In this document: positions 1 to 11,489 of the stretch, in pieces
Position numbering within the stretch: the first letter of the stretch is position 1
How the letters are laid out: every line of letters starts with the position of its first letter
Source: Paracamarosporium sp. OC-R06-R3
Lineage: Eukaryota; Ascomycota; Dothideomycetes; Pleosporales; Didymosphaeriaceae
Length of the DNA stretch: 64,000 nucleotides
Assembly: GCA_019828545.1 (NCBI GenBank)
Contig: JACVRA010000248.1
Coordinates: 62,001-126,000 of the forward strand
Direction of reading: 5' to 3'
Position numbers and translations under genes: made by a program
The notes under the pieces: model-generated
Databases searched by the model: none
The model's input: only the letters and a program-made list of their open reading frames with translations
What the model was told of the DNA's origin: nothing

Positions 1-865
1 TTGGGCTGTTCAAAGATACTTCTGCGACGCTGAAGGCGAGGAACAAGTTCGGGAAGGCAGTCACGGATAAGGTCCACGAGCGGCTGCAGAAGGAGATGGA
101 ACGCCCGGATTTCTTCTCTGCGATCATCAAAAACCAAGGGTTTGGAGAGAAGGCGTTGACGGAGCCGGAAATGGTGTCCAATGCGTCGCTGCTGATGCTT
201 GCTGGGAGCGAGACAACGGCCACGCTGCTTTCGGGCGTTACGTATCTGATTCTGCGCAATCCCGACGTGTACAAGAAGTTGACGAGTGAGATCCGGGAGC
301 GCTTTACCTCGGCGGATCAAATCACGTTCGCTGCGGTGGAGAAGCTCGAATACACGATTGCGGTCCTGCAAGAGGCGCTGCGGTACTACCCGCCTGTGCC
401 GACGGGCTTCCCGCGCACGGCGCCCAAGGGCGGAGACCGCGTATCCGGATATTATATCCCAGAGGGCACATCCCTGTACATGTCCCAGCATGCAGCGAAC
501 CACCACGAGCGGAACTTTGTAGACCCGGATGCGTTTGTGCCGGAGAGGTGGCTGAAGAATGCGCCAGAGAAATACAGAGATGTAAGCATATCCCCGAAGA
601 AATCTGCGTCTCCTTGATCGAATGTGTATTTACTTACGTGCAACAGGATAACCGTGCCGCCATGAGCCCCTTCTCCTTTGGCCCGAGAAATTGTCTAGGG
701 AAGAATCTGGCGTACGCTGAGATGCGCGTTATTCTGGCCAAGGTGCTCTGGCACTTTGATCTCGAGCTTCGGCCGGGTATGGACCACTGGCTTGAAGAAC
801 ACAAGCTGTTTGGACTGTTGGAAAAGCCTGCGTTGATGGTAAAGCTGAGTTCTGTCGTACGATAG
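1..865 (+). CDS. Cytochrome P450, C-terminal part (cut by window start)
   Basis: Heme-thiolate monooxygenase, probably ER-anchored; the N-terminal half lies before the window. The open frame runs from the first bases. Visible P450 landmarks in order are the I-helix AGSETTATLL (around 200-240), the K-helix ExxR in QEALRYYPP (around 370-390), the PERW motif FVPERWLKN (around 535) and the heme loop FSFGPRNCLGKN with the axial Cys (around 672-705). One intron at 582-646 (65 bp, phase 0) joins EKYRD to DNRAAMSPF. The stop is TAG at 863-865. The style resembles fungal CYP65-like or other secondary-metabolism P450s, but the subfamily and substrate cannot be set from this fragment. Its nearest downstream neighbour is a convergent Zn2Cys6 regulator 1 kb away. 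Confidence 0.93.
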
Positions 866-1865
866 TCCTTCTATGATGAATTTGCAGGGACGATAGGTGT
901 TGATAGAGCCTCTGGGCTCATATTCGCGGTACCTGTCCCAACTCAGTTTGCTTAGGGGTGCAGTTCTTAGGTTTCTTTTTATTTCAGGAAAATACGGTAC
1001 GCTCGAAAAGCACAATTACGATAGTATGAGGTAGACATTTCTCCGCTCATAAGCTCTCCCAGCCTCATATGAATGAACAGTTCTTACTCAAATTAGCGTG
1101 GCGACCTTGGAGGAAGTCAGAATATAGATGTTTAATTCAGTCGTTGTCCTTATTGTTTGAGTTTTCCTGATCAAAGGAAATAAAAAGAGATCTAAATAAA
1201 ATTATCAAAGTTAATCTGAAGTTTGACCCTTGTTAGATGAAAAGGATTATGTGGTTACGTGCCTACCAAGGTTGAGACGATAGTAAAGAGCAAGCACGTG
1301 CATCCCATGTACTCGTGCGGTTAGGAAAAAGGCGGTAAAAAGTACGGTGTAGAATCGAAAAGTATTGATGCTCAAGCCAACCAGAACAGGAATAACGCCC
1401 GCTTACCAGTGTATAGCACTTAGCGCTAAGCTCGTACAGAATTAAGTTCTAGCGCAGTAGGATACATCTATCTACTCGAAAACTAATTCGAGGTCCGGTC
1501 GAGGACATGGTGCTGAGGATAGTAATCATAACACGTGTCCGCAGATAGTGGTGGCTGCTTGCGTCGCCTCCTGTCGCATATCTCGACACTGAGTCCTCGT
1601 CCAGACAGAATTCACCATCCATCTATCGACAGGAACAACATGTCCCCCTTCTTCAACAACATCACACGGCTTTCTCCAAAGGCACCTCGCTCCAAATATT
1701 GACTAGAGAGTAGATATTATATCTATATAGCTTACATGCCGGCATGCATCATACACGTCTTCAATCCATCGCACATCACTGTACCAACACTTTTTACTAC
1801 CTCGTTCGCTGAACAGAGTTTACCCACGTGTATCCACGCCAAACGCCTGACAAACGGTGTTGCTA
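866..1865. other. Intergenic, no gene seen
   Basis: This 1-kb stretch lies between the convergent ends of the P450 and the Zn2Cys6 gene. It is fairly AT-rich and frames are short. I found no tRNA-like fold, repeat or convincing coding signal. It should hold both 3' untranslated regions. Confidence 0.6.
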
Positions 1866-4093
1866 TCAAGGGAACATCGGCCCACAAGTGAGCACATGTC
1901 TCCTCGCCAGGACGAGCACCTGCGCGGACGTAAGACCAAACCGCGTCCCGATCATCATTAGTCTGCCGCTCAACCAGTCGCGCTGCGCTTGTGGGACTGT
2001 TTCCGCGTTGGCGGCGACGTAGAGCGGCCAGACGAGGGAGTAGCCGCCGAAGGCTTCTGCAGCGTTGCGTTCCTGGCCGAGTTCTTTGGCGACGGGTTGG
2101 AGATCGTAGTTCTGCGTGCTGTGAGTAAGGTGCAGTGGGAGTAGTACGGCGTAGTATAGGTTCTACGGAGGGGTAGGTAGACGTACCATGTGGAAGGGTA
2201 CACAACTACTAATCTCGTCTACCATTTGCTGTATGGTGAAGACGGCGTTTTTGTAGTCGGTCGTAAGATCGTGCTTCGGGTTCACCGAGAGCCAATTCAC
2301 GCACGCCATCATGACTCTCATGCAGAAGATTCTGCACACGCGGTAGTCGTTCACTATGCTAGCGAGCGGAACGTCATGATACACGTGTTGCTCGCCCATC
2401 CAGCTGTCTGCCATTGCTGGATCTTCCACTGGTTCGTTGACAATGCCAATGGTATGGTAGTGCCATTCTGGTGGCAACGTGATGAACCACTGCTGCAGAT
2501 TGGAGTCGACGAGCCGGGCGAGTTCGAGGATGCCGAGAGCCTCATGCTCCTGAGATGCGTCGTATGCAGTCTTGGTTAGAGCGTTTGCGCGGGAACGGAT
2601 GTTGGGCAGGTCCATGCAGATCAAAGTGAGGCGATTTGCGGCATTCTCTTCGGATACGGGGGATGCAAGCCAGCCGTCAATGCCGGGAAAGGTGTCGATG
2701 GGTTTGGAGCGCTGGACACAAGATGTGATCTACACTCTGAGTTAGAAAAGAAAGCTATGTCTGCAGGAAGGTTTTACCATCATTGTTCTCACTGCTCGGA
2801 ATACATCGTGGCTCATGGGGTCGTCAAATTGATTGGTTCCACGAAGTTTGGTCAAGGCGACTGCGCCGTCGACGTGGTTTCCCCACGCAGTAATTGTATC
2901 ATCCGTGCTCATGATGGTCTACTTTCCGTCAGCTTCCCACTAACACCGTACGCACGTTTAAAGAATGGAAAACTACTGAAGACCTTGCTGAAGTAATTAG
3001 TCGACTTACTTCATACAAGGAGAAGAGCAAAGTCGCCATGACACTCTCATCGGATTTAGCAAGGTGGGGGTTCTTAAGGTCTTCATTGAGTTTGCGGATG
3101 GCTTGTCCATACGTGGCGGCAGCGTCGCGTAGTAAATGCTGCCTTCCAGGGTAGTTGCCGCAGGTTGCAAGGGCTACAGCACTGGTAGCGAGGTGAAGGG
3201 CGGAGGAGGGTTGTGCACGGTTGTACATGGGGATAAGCAGCTCGAGGTAGCCACGCATAGATTCTGCTTGTTGGGGGAGGACGAGGAAGTTGCGAAAAAA
3301 GAATGGAATGGCTTCAAATTCAGGGGCCACGACCAGAGTAGGTGGGATAGAGTGATCGAATTGCCACATGAAGTCTTGGAAATTCGACATGTCGGTAGGT
3401 AAGGCAAATGGTGGAGTGAGTGCTAGGCTTTGGCTCGGTGCTGAAGTCGGTAAGGCATTTGCTTTCGAGCTCTCAGCTTGGGGCGATGTTGTGAAACCGA
3501 TTGGTGTGCCCGGCGATCTGTAGACGGTCAGCCATGTCCATCTATGCAACCAATCGCCGTAGACCTTTCCTACAAGTCCTCTGGGCTCTGGTGAATACAG
3601 AACAGAGAGGAATCCCAGAAGGCCTGATAAAAACGAGACCGAATACGGCCGTAAAGTACATATCCACATAGCCACGGCAGGTGGACGAATTAGATGGGGA
3701 AGCGGACTTACACCGATCGACTCTCCTGGCTCTTGTCACTCCGACCACTACCCTTTCTGGCTTTTCTTGCGAGCGCTTTGTTTTCATCGCGGAACATGAG
3801 ATCGAATTCATCCGGGTAACCAGGACAGGTCCGGCCGCTCTTCTGACATTGGCTGCATATTGGACGCTTCTCGTCGCACTAATTCTCAGTCAGTCACATG
3901 CAGATGGAATACGGTCGGGACAAATGCGGCGTGCGAGCATGCACGGAGCACGGAAATAAGCGACGCCACCCATATGTTATATAAACCGCATAGGAGAGGT
4001 GAAAGCCGCCATGCCATGAAAGGTTCAACCTACTTTAATCCTACGGCTCTTGCACATGCCACAGCCCTTTGAGGGCTTGCCTGTGTACACCAT
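1866..4093 (-). CDS. Zn2Cys6 fungal transcription factor (554 aa)
   Basis: DNA-binding regulator of nuclear genes; target unknown. Exons on the minus strand: 4093-4034, 3878-3712, 3517-3010, 2918-2778, 2729-2187, 2111-1866. They total 554 codons plus TGA. The start is fixed by the typical N-terminus MVYTGKPSKGCGMC. The first two zinc cysteines (CGMC, then KSRRIK) end exon 1, and a 155-bp intron falls exactly before the third cysteine (CDEKRPICSQC, then QKSGRTC). The motif is therefore complete only after splicing. A basic Lys/Arg stretch follows. The middle and C-terminal parts look like the fungal-specific transcription factor domain, for example WGNHVDGAVALTKLRG and FGGYSLVWPLYVAAN. The neighbouring P450 could be a target, but the sequence does not show this. 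The N-terminal architecture is common among Pezizomycotina C6 factors of unknown role. Confidence 0.9.
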
Positions 4094-6365
4094 GACTCTA
4101 ACTCTTTCAATGCCTATCCACAAACTCAAAGCAGACCCTAAGGAAGGTAAGAAGGTGAAGAAGGTTAACAACAAATTAGGAAACCTGAACCAGCTCGACC
4201 ACGCAAAGTGTACCAGAAGCAGTAGCTATATATCAAGATGCGAAACGATCCTCAGTCGTTCGATGATGCACAGCAGGGCACTCCGCCTCTGACGCACACG
4301 AATACCATCAGAACCGCGTTGGACGTGCTGGTCAGCCAAGCGGTAGAGGGCCAGGGCCTGGCTCTCAATGTAGTTCAGCTCGAGCCCCGGTATGGAACCC
4401 GGGGCACGCGTTCCTGCGATGTTAGAGCGGCACAACCGTGCAAAGCCACGATTGAGCAATGTCCGGCTCAAACGGGGTGTTGTTCTTCCTCCTCCCGCGC
4501 GCACCGGCCGTATTGGGCGCGCAAAGCTGGGCGACAACAGCGGTCAAAGGTAAGCGGAAACGAGAGCGAACGCCGGACTGCGCCTATCAGGGTGGACGAC
4601 GTGATACCGAGGGTGTGAAAATGCGGTATGCATTTTCGTGCGAGCGAGCGCCGTTCGCAAACAACAGTCATGGCTGTTCGTTAACGGTAGCCGGTGGGTT
4701 AGCTGCGCTTGTTCTCGCAAGCCGCACGATTTTGGGTAAGCGTGGGCGGTCCCTAGTAATCAAGCGTGGCGCAGTACTCTGAACATTTCGACCGAGCGAG
4801 CGAAAACACCGTCCAAATAGGCTGCTGCCTGAAGGCCTGACGCGCTGTATAGTGTCCCGTCCTGAGGCACATACGCAATGTAGACGCGCAATGGTCTCGT
4901 ATCCCGAATCTCGCGGCTCAATGCGACCAGCTCTAGACGACGCCCACGCCAGCGAAAATGCCTCGCCAATGGAGAATATCGCTGTACGGAACTGCTCTTC
5001 GGGACCGTTGACGTAGCGACATGTCACTGGATATGTCATTGGCGTACATGTCCTCGACGCCAGCGGAGACTGTGCGGATCCGGTCGGCGAAGGTCTGGCT
5101 TCCGTCCCGCAACACCAGCAATCCGCTCGAGTCCCCGTTTTCCCAAGCTGATCTCGCACCAAAAGCGTGGGGAATCGGAATCGGGGAAATTCTGGTCGGT
5201 CCTGCGGTGTTTCGGCCGAAGTGGCAGATTCGGCTCCTACACCCCCTGACCTCCCTTGTGTCATCTACACCTCGCCAAGGCCCGTTCCTAGTTTCCGCCC
5301 CATGTAATCGTGGCTGGAGACACTGCGCATGTTTGATCGCTTTACTTGACGACATTCGCACTTTTGCTTATGTTGAGGCGTCGCAACACGCTTTCTACAT
5401 TTCGACGTGTGTTGGTGAAGAGGGTGTAATCTGACATGAGGCCAAGCAGCTGAAGAAGCTTGATGAGATAACAGCACAGAACACTTCCGCCCTTGCCGTC
5501 CAAGACTCGGATGCGGTGTAACTCGATATCACAGCCTTGTCGGGCGTTTCAACGGCGATCGACGTAGGGCCGACCGTATGCACCTAGCACGATCTACCGT
5601 CTATTTTGCGCACCGTTTAGCGATCATCGCTCGCGCGGAAAGCTTACATTTCAGCCCTGCTAGCTGGGCCCTCGACGTGTGGCTAACACGCCATATTGTG
5701 GCACAGGACCCCCATTTGATATTTGTGGCAGTCCGTCTCTTTGGAAACAACTTTGTTTACGCCCTTCACGGCCCCATTGCCCTTAAGTCTACAAGGATGA
5801 CCTAGGCAGGTCTATTTGCAGCTCCCCGATTTCATGTTTAGCTACATCACTTTCTTTTTCGATCAGACACCAGGTGAATCTACTTCTCGCGGCTGTTTCT
5901 ACTTCTTACTTCACTAAACCGCACCTTTTCTCTTGCCTAATTGGGTATTATTTTTCGTTATGGTCAATGGACACGTTTCCGTGGATTTTCCATCACCGAA
6001 TGCTTACTGTTTGACGTTTTGACACGTTTGGATTTTAACCTCGAGAGACAGATAGCTATGGCTGCAGTGAGTGTCGCTAATAAACGAGGTGAACAGGTGA
6101 CAGGCAGTTGTAATATAGCAACTTCCCACCGAATGGATTCCCCTTCACCGACTCACCAGCACACTCACTCACCGCGCTAGAACCAGTCACCTAGGTTAAA
6201 GCACGATAAATATCTACTACCTCTGACCTCGCTCTACTCTCACACCAACACACCTTCTTCTCCCCACACTGCGGTTGGACAACCCTCATTCGCCTGCACG
6301 GCACCTTACCTTGCAATCACCTGCGTGTTTCTTAATCTATCCGTTGTCGTCCACACAAACTCATC
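4094..6365. other. Long intergenic region with a possible decayed reading frame
   Basis: It holds the upstream regions of two divergent genes (Zn2Cys6 factor on the left, small nuclear-type protein on the right). The part near 4240-5560 is GC-richer and carries minus-strand open frames around 5361-4760. Protein-like segments such as SQTFADRIRTVSAGVEDMY, FRTAIFSIGEAFSLAW and YLDGVFARSVEMF lie in three different frames without obvious introns. I cannot assign a family. It may be a decayed gene or chance. From 5600 to 6365 I see only promoter/leader-type sequence, pyrimidine-rich near 6230-6300. Confidence 0.4.
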
Positions 6366-6913
6366 ATGTCTGACACTGAGAAGAACAACGGCGCCGCCAA
6401 GACCAACACTGGCTGGACGGATAAGGAGCGCGTACGCAGCACGGCCACGATTTAGTAGTGTATCACAGCTAACGACACCGCAGCTTATCTACCTAATCGG
6501 ACTCCTCGAGAATACGGGCGTAAAACTCGACCACAAGGTTTGTGGCGCACACTTTGTTCACGATCACTTCCGCTAATGTCTCTATCAAGAACGCCCCTCG
6601 TCCCAATGGTCGCAGCGAGATCGCCTGCGAGCGCATGGTTGGACGGCTCAAGACTGCGTACAAGGACGAGCTAGAGGCGCTCAAAGCGGGACAGCCTTTC
6701 GATGGTGAGGCCACACCGAAGAAGAGGGGCCCCAAGACCAAGGGTGACGGTGAGGGCACACCCAAGACGCCTAAGACACCCAAGCGCAAGGGCAAGGGTG
6801 CCGAGGACAGCGAGGGCGGGTCTCCCAAGAAGAAGGGCAAGAAGGTGGCCGATCCTGAGGTCAAGCCTGAGGTCAAGCCTGAGGCCGAGATCAAGGACGA
6901 GTTCGATCTCTGA
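6366..6913 (+). CDS. Small nuclear-type protein, Myb/SANT-like start and basic AT-hook-like tail (147 aa)
   Basis: Probable chromatin-associated protein of unknown role. Exons 6366-6431, 6484-6537 and 6590-6913 are joined by 52-bp introns, giving 147 residues. The start is the ATG at 6366 (MSDTEKNNGAAK). Residues about 16-65 read as a short helical module, with GWTDKERLIYLIGLLENTG followed by NGRSEIACERMVGRLK. It resembles the Myb/SANT-like segment found in many small ascomycete proteins; that is family recognition, not proof. The rest is low-complexity and strongly basic: Pro-Lys clusters of AT-hook type (KKRGPKTKG), TPKTPKTPKRKGKGK-like runs, then a short acidic end with the repeat PEVKPEVKPEAEIKDEFDL. 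No signal peptide or membrane segment is visible. Confidence 0.82.
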
Positions 6914-7562
6914 ACGAGAACCATGGGCGTCGGGAGCATATGCCGCTGAGCATGCCATGCCATAGCACATGCACAGCTGCCGTTGTGGATAGCGGTAGGA
7001 ATGCTGTCATGGGATGGTTGAACCATGATGGTTTGTTAGTACTTGCGATTGGAAACGACAAGCAGGACCAGAATCAAAGACAATTGGTCCCAACGTGAAT
7101 GACGACTCTGCGTGCATGTTGTGATAGAGTGACGCCGGCGCGCAGCTCCAGGGCAGCGGAAGCGGGAAGCCGCTTGGGCCGGCGTGTGAACCCTGATGCC
7201 TGCACTCTTCTGCAGGCCGGCAACGAGGCCAGTCGACGGCATAGCAGCGCATCGCAGGAAGCAAGAGTTTGCCGTTCGTCGTCCAGTCCGATTGCCACCA
7301 AAGTGCTTGCTCGAGCGAGGAGAAACGCAGGGAAAGGACCGACTGCGCGACTACCCGCGCATCGATGCTTAGCCGTCAAACTCGGTCTGTGGCTTTCAAA
7401 AGAAGTTTCGCCGCCTCTTCCTCCACCTCACTCCGTGCCAGCGCACCCCAGCCCTTCGCTCGCATTCCGACAAGGACTCTCCTCGCCGGCGCATTCCATC
7501 GCCTGCATTGCGCGCCCTCTCACACTCACCACCGCTGCCGCTTCACGACGCTCACGCACCCC
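6914..7562. promoter_or_regulatory. Upstream region of the NMA111-like gene
   Basis: This 650-bp tract lies between the small nuclear-type gene and the protease gene. Open frames continue upstream of 7563 (an in-frame ATG exists at 7269), but their translation is Arg/Ser/Cys-rich and unlike the protease family. I treat it as promoter and 5' leader. No clear TATA box is seen. Confidence 0.45.
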
Positions 7563-10500
7563 ATGCCTGCCGAACACCATGGCGAGCCTGACACCCGCTC
7601 CAAGCGCAAGCAGCCGCCCACGCCCTCCAACGAGCGCCCCATGAAGCAGATCAAGCCCGAGGACAGTCATGCGCGCAACGGCACCTATGCTGCCGCCTCG
7701 CCCGAGCCTGTGGCCCGCGAACAAACGCCCACCCCCAGCATGGACATAGCCATGGACGACCTCGCCCCGGCGCACATTGCGGGCGCCATCCACGACACCG
7801 CGGAATGGCAGAAGACGATTGAGACGGTTGTCAAGAGCGTGGTGTCGATTCACTTTTGCCAGACGTGCTCGTTTGATACGGACCCGGCTGTGGCGAGCGA
7901 GGCAACCGGGTTTGTCGTCGATGCAGAGCGCGGATATATCCTCACCAACAGGGTGCGTCAAGTCATGTAGTTCAAGGCGGAAGAATCAAAAGCTAACGGG
8001 AACAGCACGTCGTTGGAGCAGGGCCCTTCATCGGCTACTGCATCTTCGACAACCACGAAGAGGTAGGCAAGCCTTGTGGCACCGTGATGGCCCAGCTGAC
8101 AGTTTGACAGTGCGATGTCTACCCCGTATACCGCGATCCCGTGCACGACTTTGGTATCTTACGCTTCGACCCCAAACGCATCAAGTACATGCCCGTGACT
8201 GCGCTCGAGTTGCACCCCAAAAAGGCTCAAGTCGGTGTCGAGATCCGCGTTGTTGGTAACGACGCTGGCGAGAAGCTCAGTATCTTGTCGGGCGTCATAA
8301 GTCGACTGGACCGCAATGCGCCCGAATACGGCGAGGGATACTCGGATTTCAACACCAACTACATCCAGGCTGCGGCTGCGGCGAGCGGCGGTAGTTCTGG
8401 CAGTCCCGTGGTCAATAAGGACGGCTTCGCGGTTGCGTTACAGGCTGGTGGCAGAGCAGACGGCGCTGCCACCGACTATTTCCTCCCTCTCGACCGGCCA
8501 TTGCGGGCTCTGGAGCTCATACGGCAAGGCAAATACGTATCGCGGGGCACCATTCAGACGCAGTGGATACTGAAGCCTTTTGACGAATGCCGCCGCCTGG
8601 GCCTTTCGTCCGACGTAGAGAAGGCTGTTCGAACGCAGTTCCCGAAAGAGACTGGAATGTTGGTGGCTGAAGTTGTTCTCGCCAACGGTCCTGCATCCAA
8701 GAAGATTGAGGAGGGTGATGTGCTTGTCAAGGTCAATGGCGAGCTCCTCACGCAATTCGTACGACTCGATGACATCCTGGATGATAGTGTTGGCGGCAAG
8801 GTCTCCATCACCTTACAACGGGCGGGCGAGGATCTTGATGTTGAACTGGATGTCACCGATCTCCATGACATCACCCCAGACCGCTTCATATCGGTCGCAG
8901 GTGCTTCCTTCCACGATCTTTCATATCAGCAAGCCAGGCTGTACGCCATCTCGCTCAAGGACGCTGGTGTGTACGTATGCGAAGCTGCTGGGTCTTTCCG
9001 CTTTGCTGAGGGCTTTGCGTCTGGATGGCTCGTTCAGGAAGTCGATAACCATCCCACGCCGAACCTAGAGACGTTCATCGAAGTCATGAGGAAAATTCCA
9101 GACCGAAAACGAGTAGTCATGGTATACAAGCACCTACGTGACCTCCACACTGCCAACACAAGCATCACAACCATTGATCGACATTGGCACTCCAAGATGA
9201 GGGTAGCCAAGCGGAACGATACAACGGGTCTATGGGATTTCACCACGATAGCGGAAGCAATCCCCGCCGTACCCCCAGTTCCCCGCCGGGCAAACTTCAT
9301 CAAGCTGACTTCGAACTACCCTGCTGCCGTTGATATCGTCCGCAGCTTTGTCCGCGTACACGTCCAGATGCCCATCAAGCTTGACGGTTTCCCGAAGAGT
9401 AACAAGCAAGGCTACGGTCTGGTCGTGGATGCCGAACAAGGTCTTGTCCTAGTCTCGCGAGCTCTTCTTCCCTACGACCTCTGCGATATCTCTCTCATCA
9501 TTGCAGACTCCATCTTTGTCGATGCAAAGGTTGTCTTCATGCACCCGCTACAGAACTACGCCATCATCAAGTACGACACCTCGCTTGTAAATGCGCCAGT
9601 CAAGACTCCCAAGTTTGCTACCGACTTCATCAAAAAGGGCGACGAGACTATCTTCTTCGGTTTGAACCAGAACTTCAGGCCAGTTGTGACAAAGACGACC
9701 GTTACAGATATTAGCACAGTGGCGATTCCTGCCAGTGCTGTCACGCCGAGGTATCGAGCTACCAACTTCGATGCTATCACTGTGGACACGAACCAGGCTT
9801 CGCATAGCCATTCCGGTGTGCTGGTCGCCGAAGATGGCACCGTGCAAGCTCTCTGGCTCTCCTACCTGGGTGAACGCACTTCGCAATCAGGGAAGGACGT
9901 AGAGTACCACCTTGGTCTCGCGGTCCCCATGATTCTGCCCGTCCTCGAACAGATCAAGAGCGGCAAGACACCTAAGTTGCGTATTCTCAACGTCGAATTC
10001 CAGACCGTGCAGATGAGTCAGGCAAGAGTGATGGGCGTACCTGAAGAGTGGATTGAAAAAACCGAGCACGAAGACCCGGAGCGGCACCAACTGTTCATGG
10101 TGCGAAAGGTTGACTCTGGACACGAAGGTGGACTCATGGAGGGCGATGTCCTGCTCACTCTCAACGGCAAGCTGATCTCACGCGCGCCAGATCTGGACGT
10201 TATGTACGACCACGACTTCCTGGACGCAGTCATTGTGCGCAAACGCCAAGAGCTCTCCCTCAAAGTGCCCACCGTCGCAACCGAAGACCTGGAAACTGCG
10301 CGCGTCGTCAACTTCTGCGGCGCTACGCTGCACCGCCCCCACCAAGCCGTGCGCCAACAAATCTCCCGCATCCACTCTGACGTCTACATCTCCAGCCGCT
10401 CACGCGGTAGCCCTGCATACATGTACGGCCTCGCGCCCACAAACTTCCTCACCCACGTCAACAACGTGCCCACACCCGATCTCGACACGTTCCTGCGGGA

Positions 10501-10735
10501 GGTCAAGAAGATCGGAGATAACGAGTACTTCCGCCTCAAGGTTGTTACCTTCGACAACGTGCCGTGGGTAGCGACTATGAAGAAGAATGAGCATTATTTC
10601 CCGACTATCGAGTATGCTAAGGATGCAAGTGAGGCACTGGGGTGGAAAAAGATCATCCATGAGGCGGATGCTGGTGGAGCGAGGGAGGAGATCGCGCCGG
10701 CGGAGGTCGAGGCGGGCGCGGAGGATGCGGAGTAG
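7563..10735 (+). CDS. NMA111: NMA111-like HtrA-family serine protease (1023 aa)
   Basis: Nuclear HtrA-type serine protease with PDZ-like repeats; the yeast homologue acts in apoptosis-like death and lipid homeostasis. Exons 7563-7952, 8006-8062 and 8111-10735 are joined by introns of 53 and 48 bp. The start is the ATG giving [19 protein letters not shown], followed by a basic nuclear-localisation-like segment ([14 protein letters not shown]), which fits the family better than the in-frame ATG at 7269. The catalytic triad is visible: His131 (HVVGAG, first codon of exon 2), Asp162 ([10 protein letters not shown]) and Ser245 (GGSSGSPV). A PDZ-like region follows at about 300-400. A second degenerate protease/PDZ half (around 450-960) lacks an obvious triad, as expected for this tandem-duplicated family. 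The C-terminus is acidic and Ala-rich. The length matches the usual roughly 1000 residues. Confidence 0.96.
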
Positions 10736-11489
10736 ATGTTCGATGTTTGGGGGAAGAGAAATGGAATGGGTCAGTGTAATTCTACGTGTTCAGATGAATG
10801 GGGATGTGATACCCGCACTGTACTAGTTGGACGTGGCGTTGGAAACTAGGGTCGGCATGGCATAGACAGGCATTTTCGAGGCGTGTCGCGTGTATTGTAT
10901 ATCGCGCGTATAGAACAATGGGAAAAGGAATGGAAGCGGAAAAATGTGGGTTGTGTGGTGTGCGTGCTGTATGGAGATGCTGGGATTGAGATGATGTTTT
11001 GTGCTTTTGTGTTCTGCGGCAAGGAAGATTCAAGTGTGTATGCGGGTGGATGGATGGTGCGTTGTGAAGATGGAGCGAGGTGCGTGTGCTCGCTCGATAG
11101 GTGGTATGTGGGCTTTATTCTGGAGTATCTACGCATGTTCAGGTTTTGTTTTGTTTTGCATGAAGTGTCGTGGTTACGGGGTAGGTACAAGCGTGCCAAC
11201 ATGTCTGCTCGACGAGGGTTCGTCGTCAGCGATACCGTGTGGGGCGTGGGTTCGATATATGCCGAGTATCTCTGCTATGAACTGGACAGACTTACATAGA
11301 CAGGAGCAAGCGTACGAGTTGATATGGGGAGGAATGATATAAGTAAAGCCTTCAACAATGGCAATGTCTCCCCCGAATGAACGCTACCTTCGCCGAACTT
11401 CAAAGATCCGCCACTCACCTGTGCCCAATACACGACACCAATGCAGTCAGTCTGAACCCTGCTGGGCTGATACTACGCAAACAGGTGAT
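10736..11489. other. Convergent 3' region, no gene seen
   Basis: This 754-bp segment lies between the protease stop and the end of the minus-strand amidase. It is T/G-rich on the plus strand. The open frames have low-complexity translations and no family features. It probably contains both 3' untranslated regions. Confidence 0.55.

Noticed and set aside
1..4093. Secondary-metabolite cluster formed by the left P450 and Zn2Cys6 factor
   Set aside because: No backbone synthase, transporter or other tailoring enzyme is visible before housekeeping genes begin; the rest could lie left of the window, so this cannot be claimed.
7269..7562. N-terminal extension of the NMA111-like protein from an upstream ATG
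   Set aside because: The extra residues are Arg/Ser/Cys-rich and unlike the family, whereas the Met at 7563 gives the expected short basic N-terminus.
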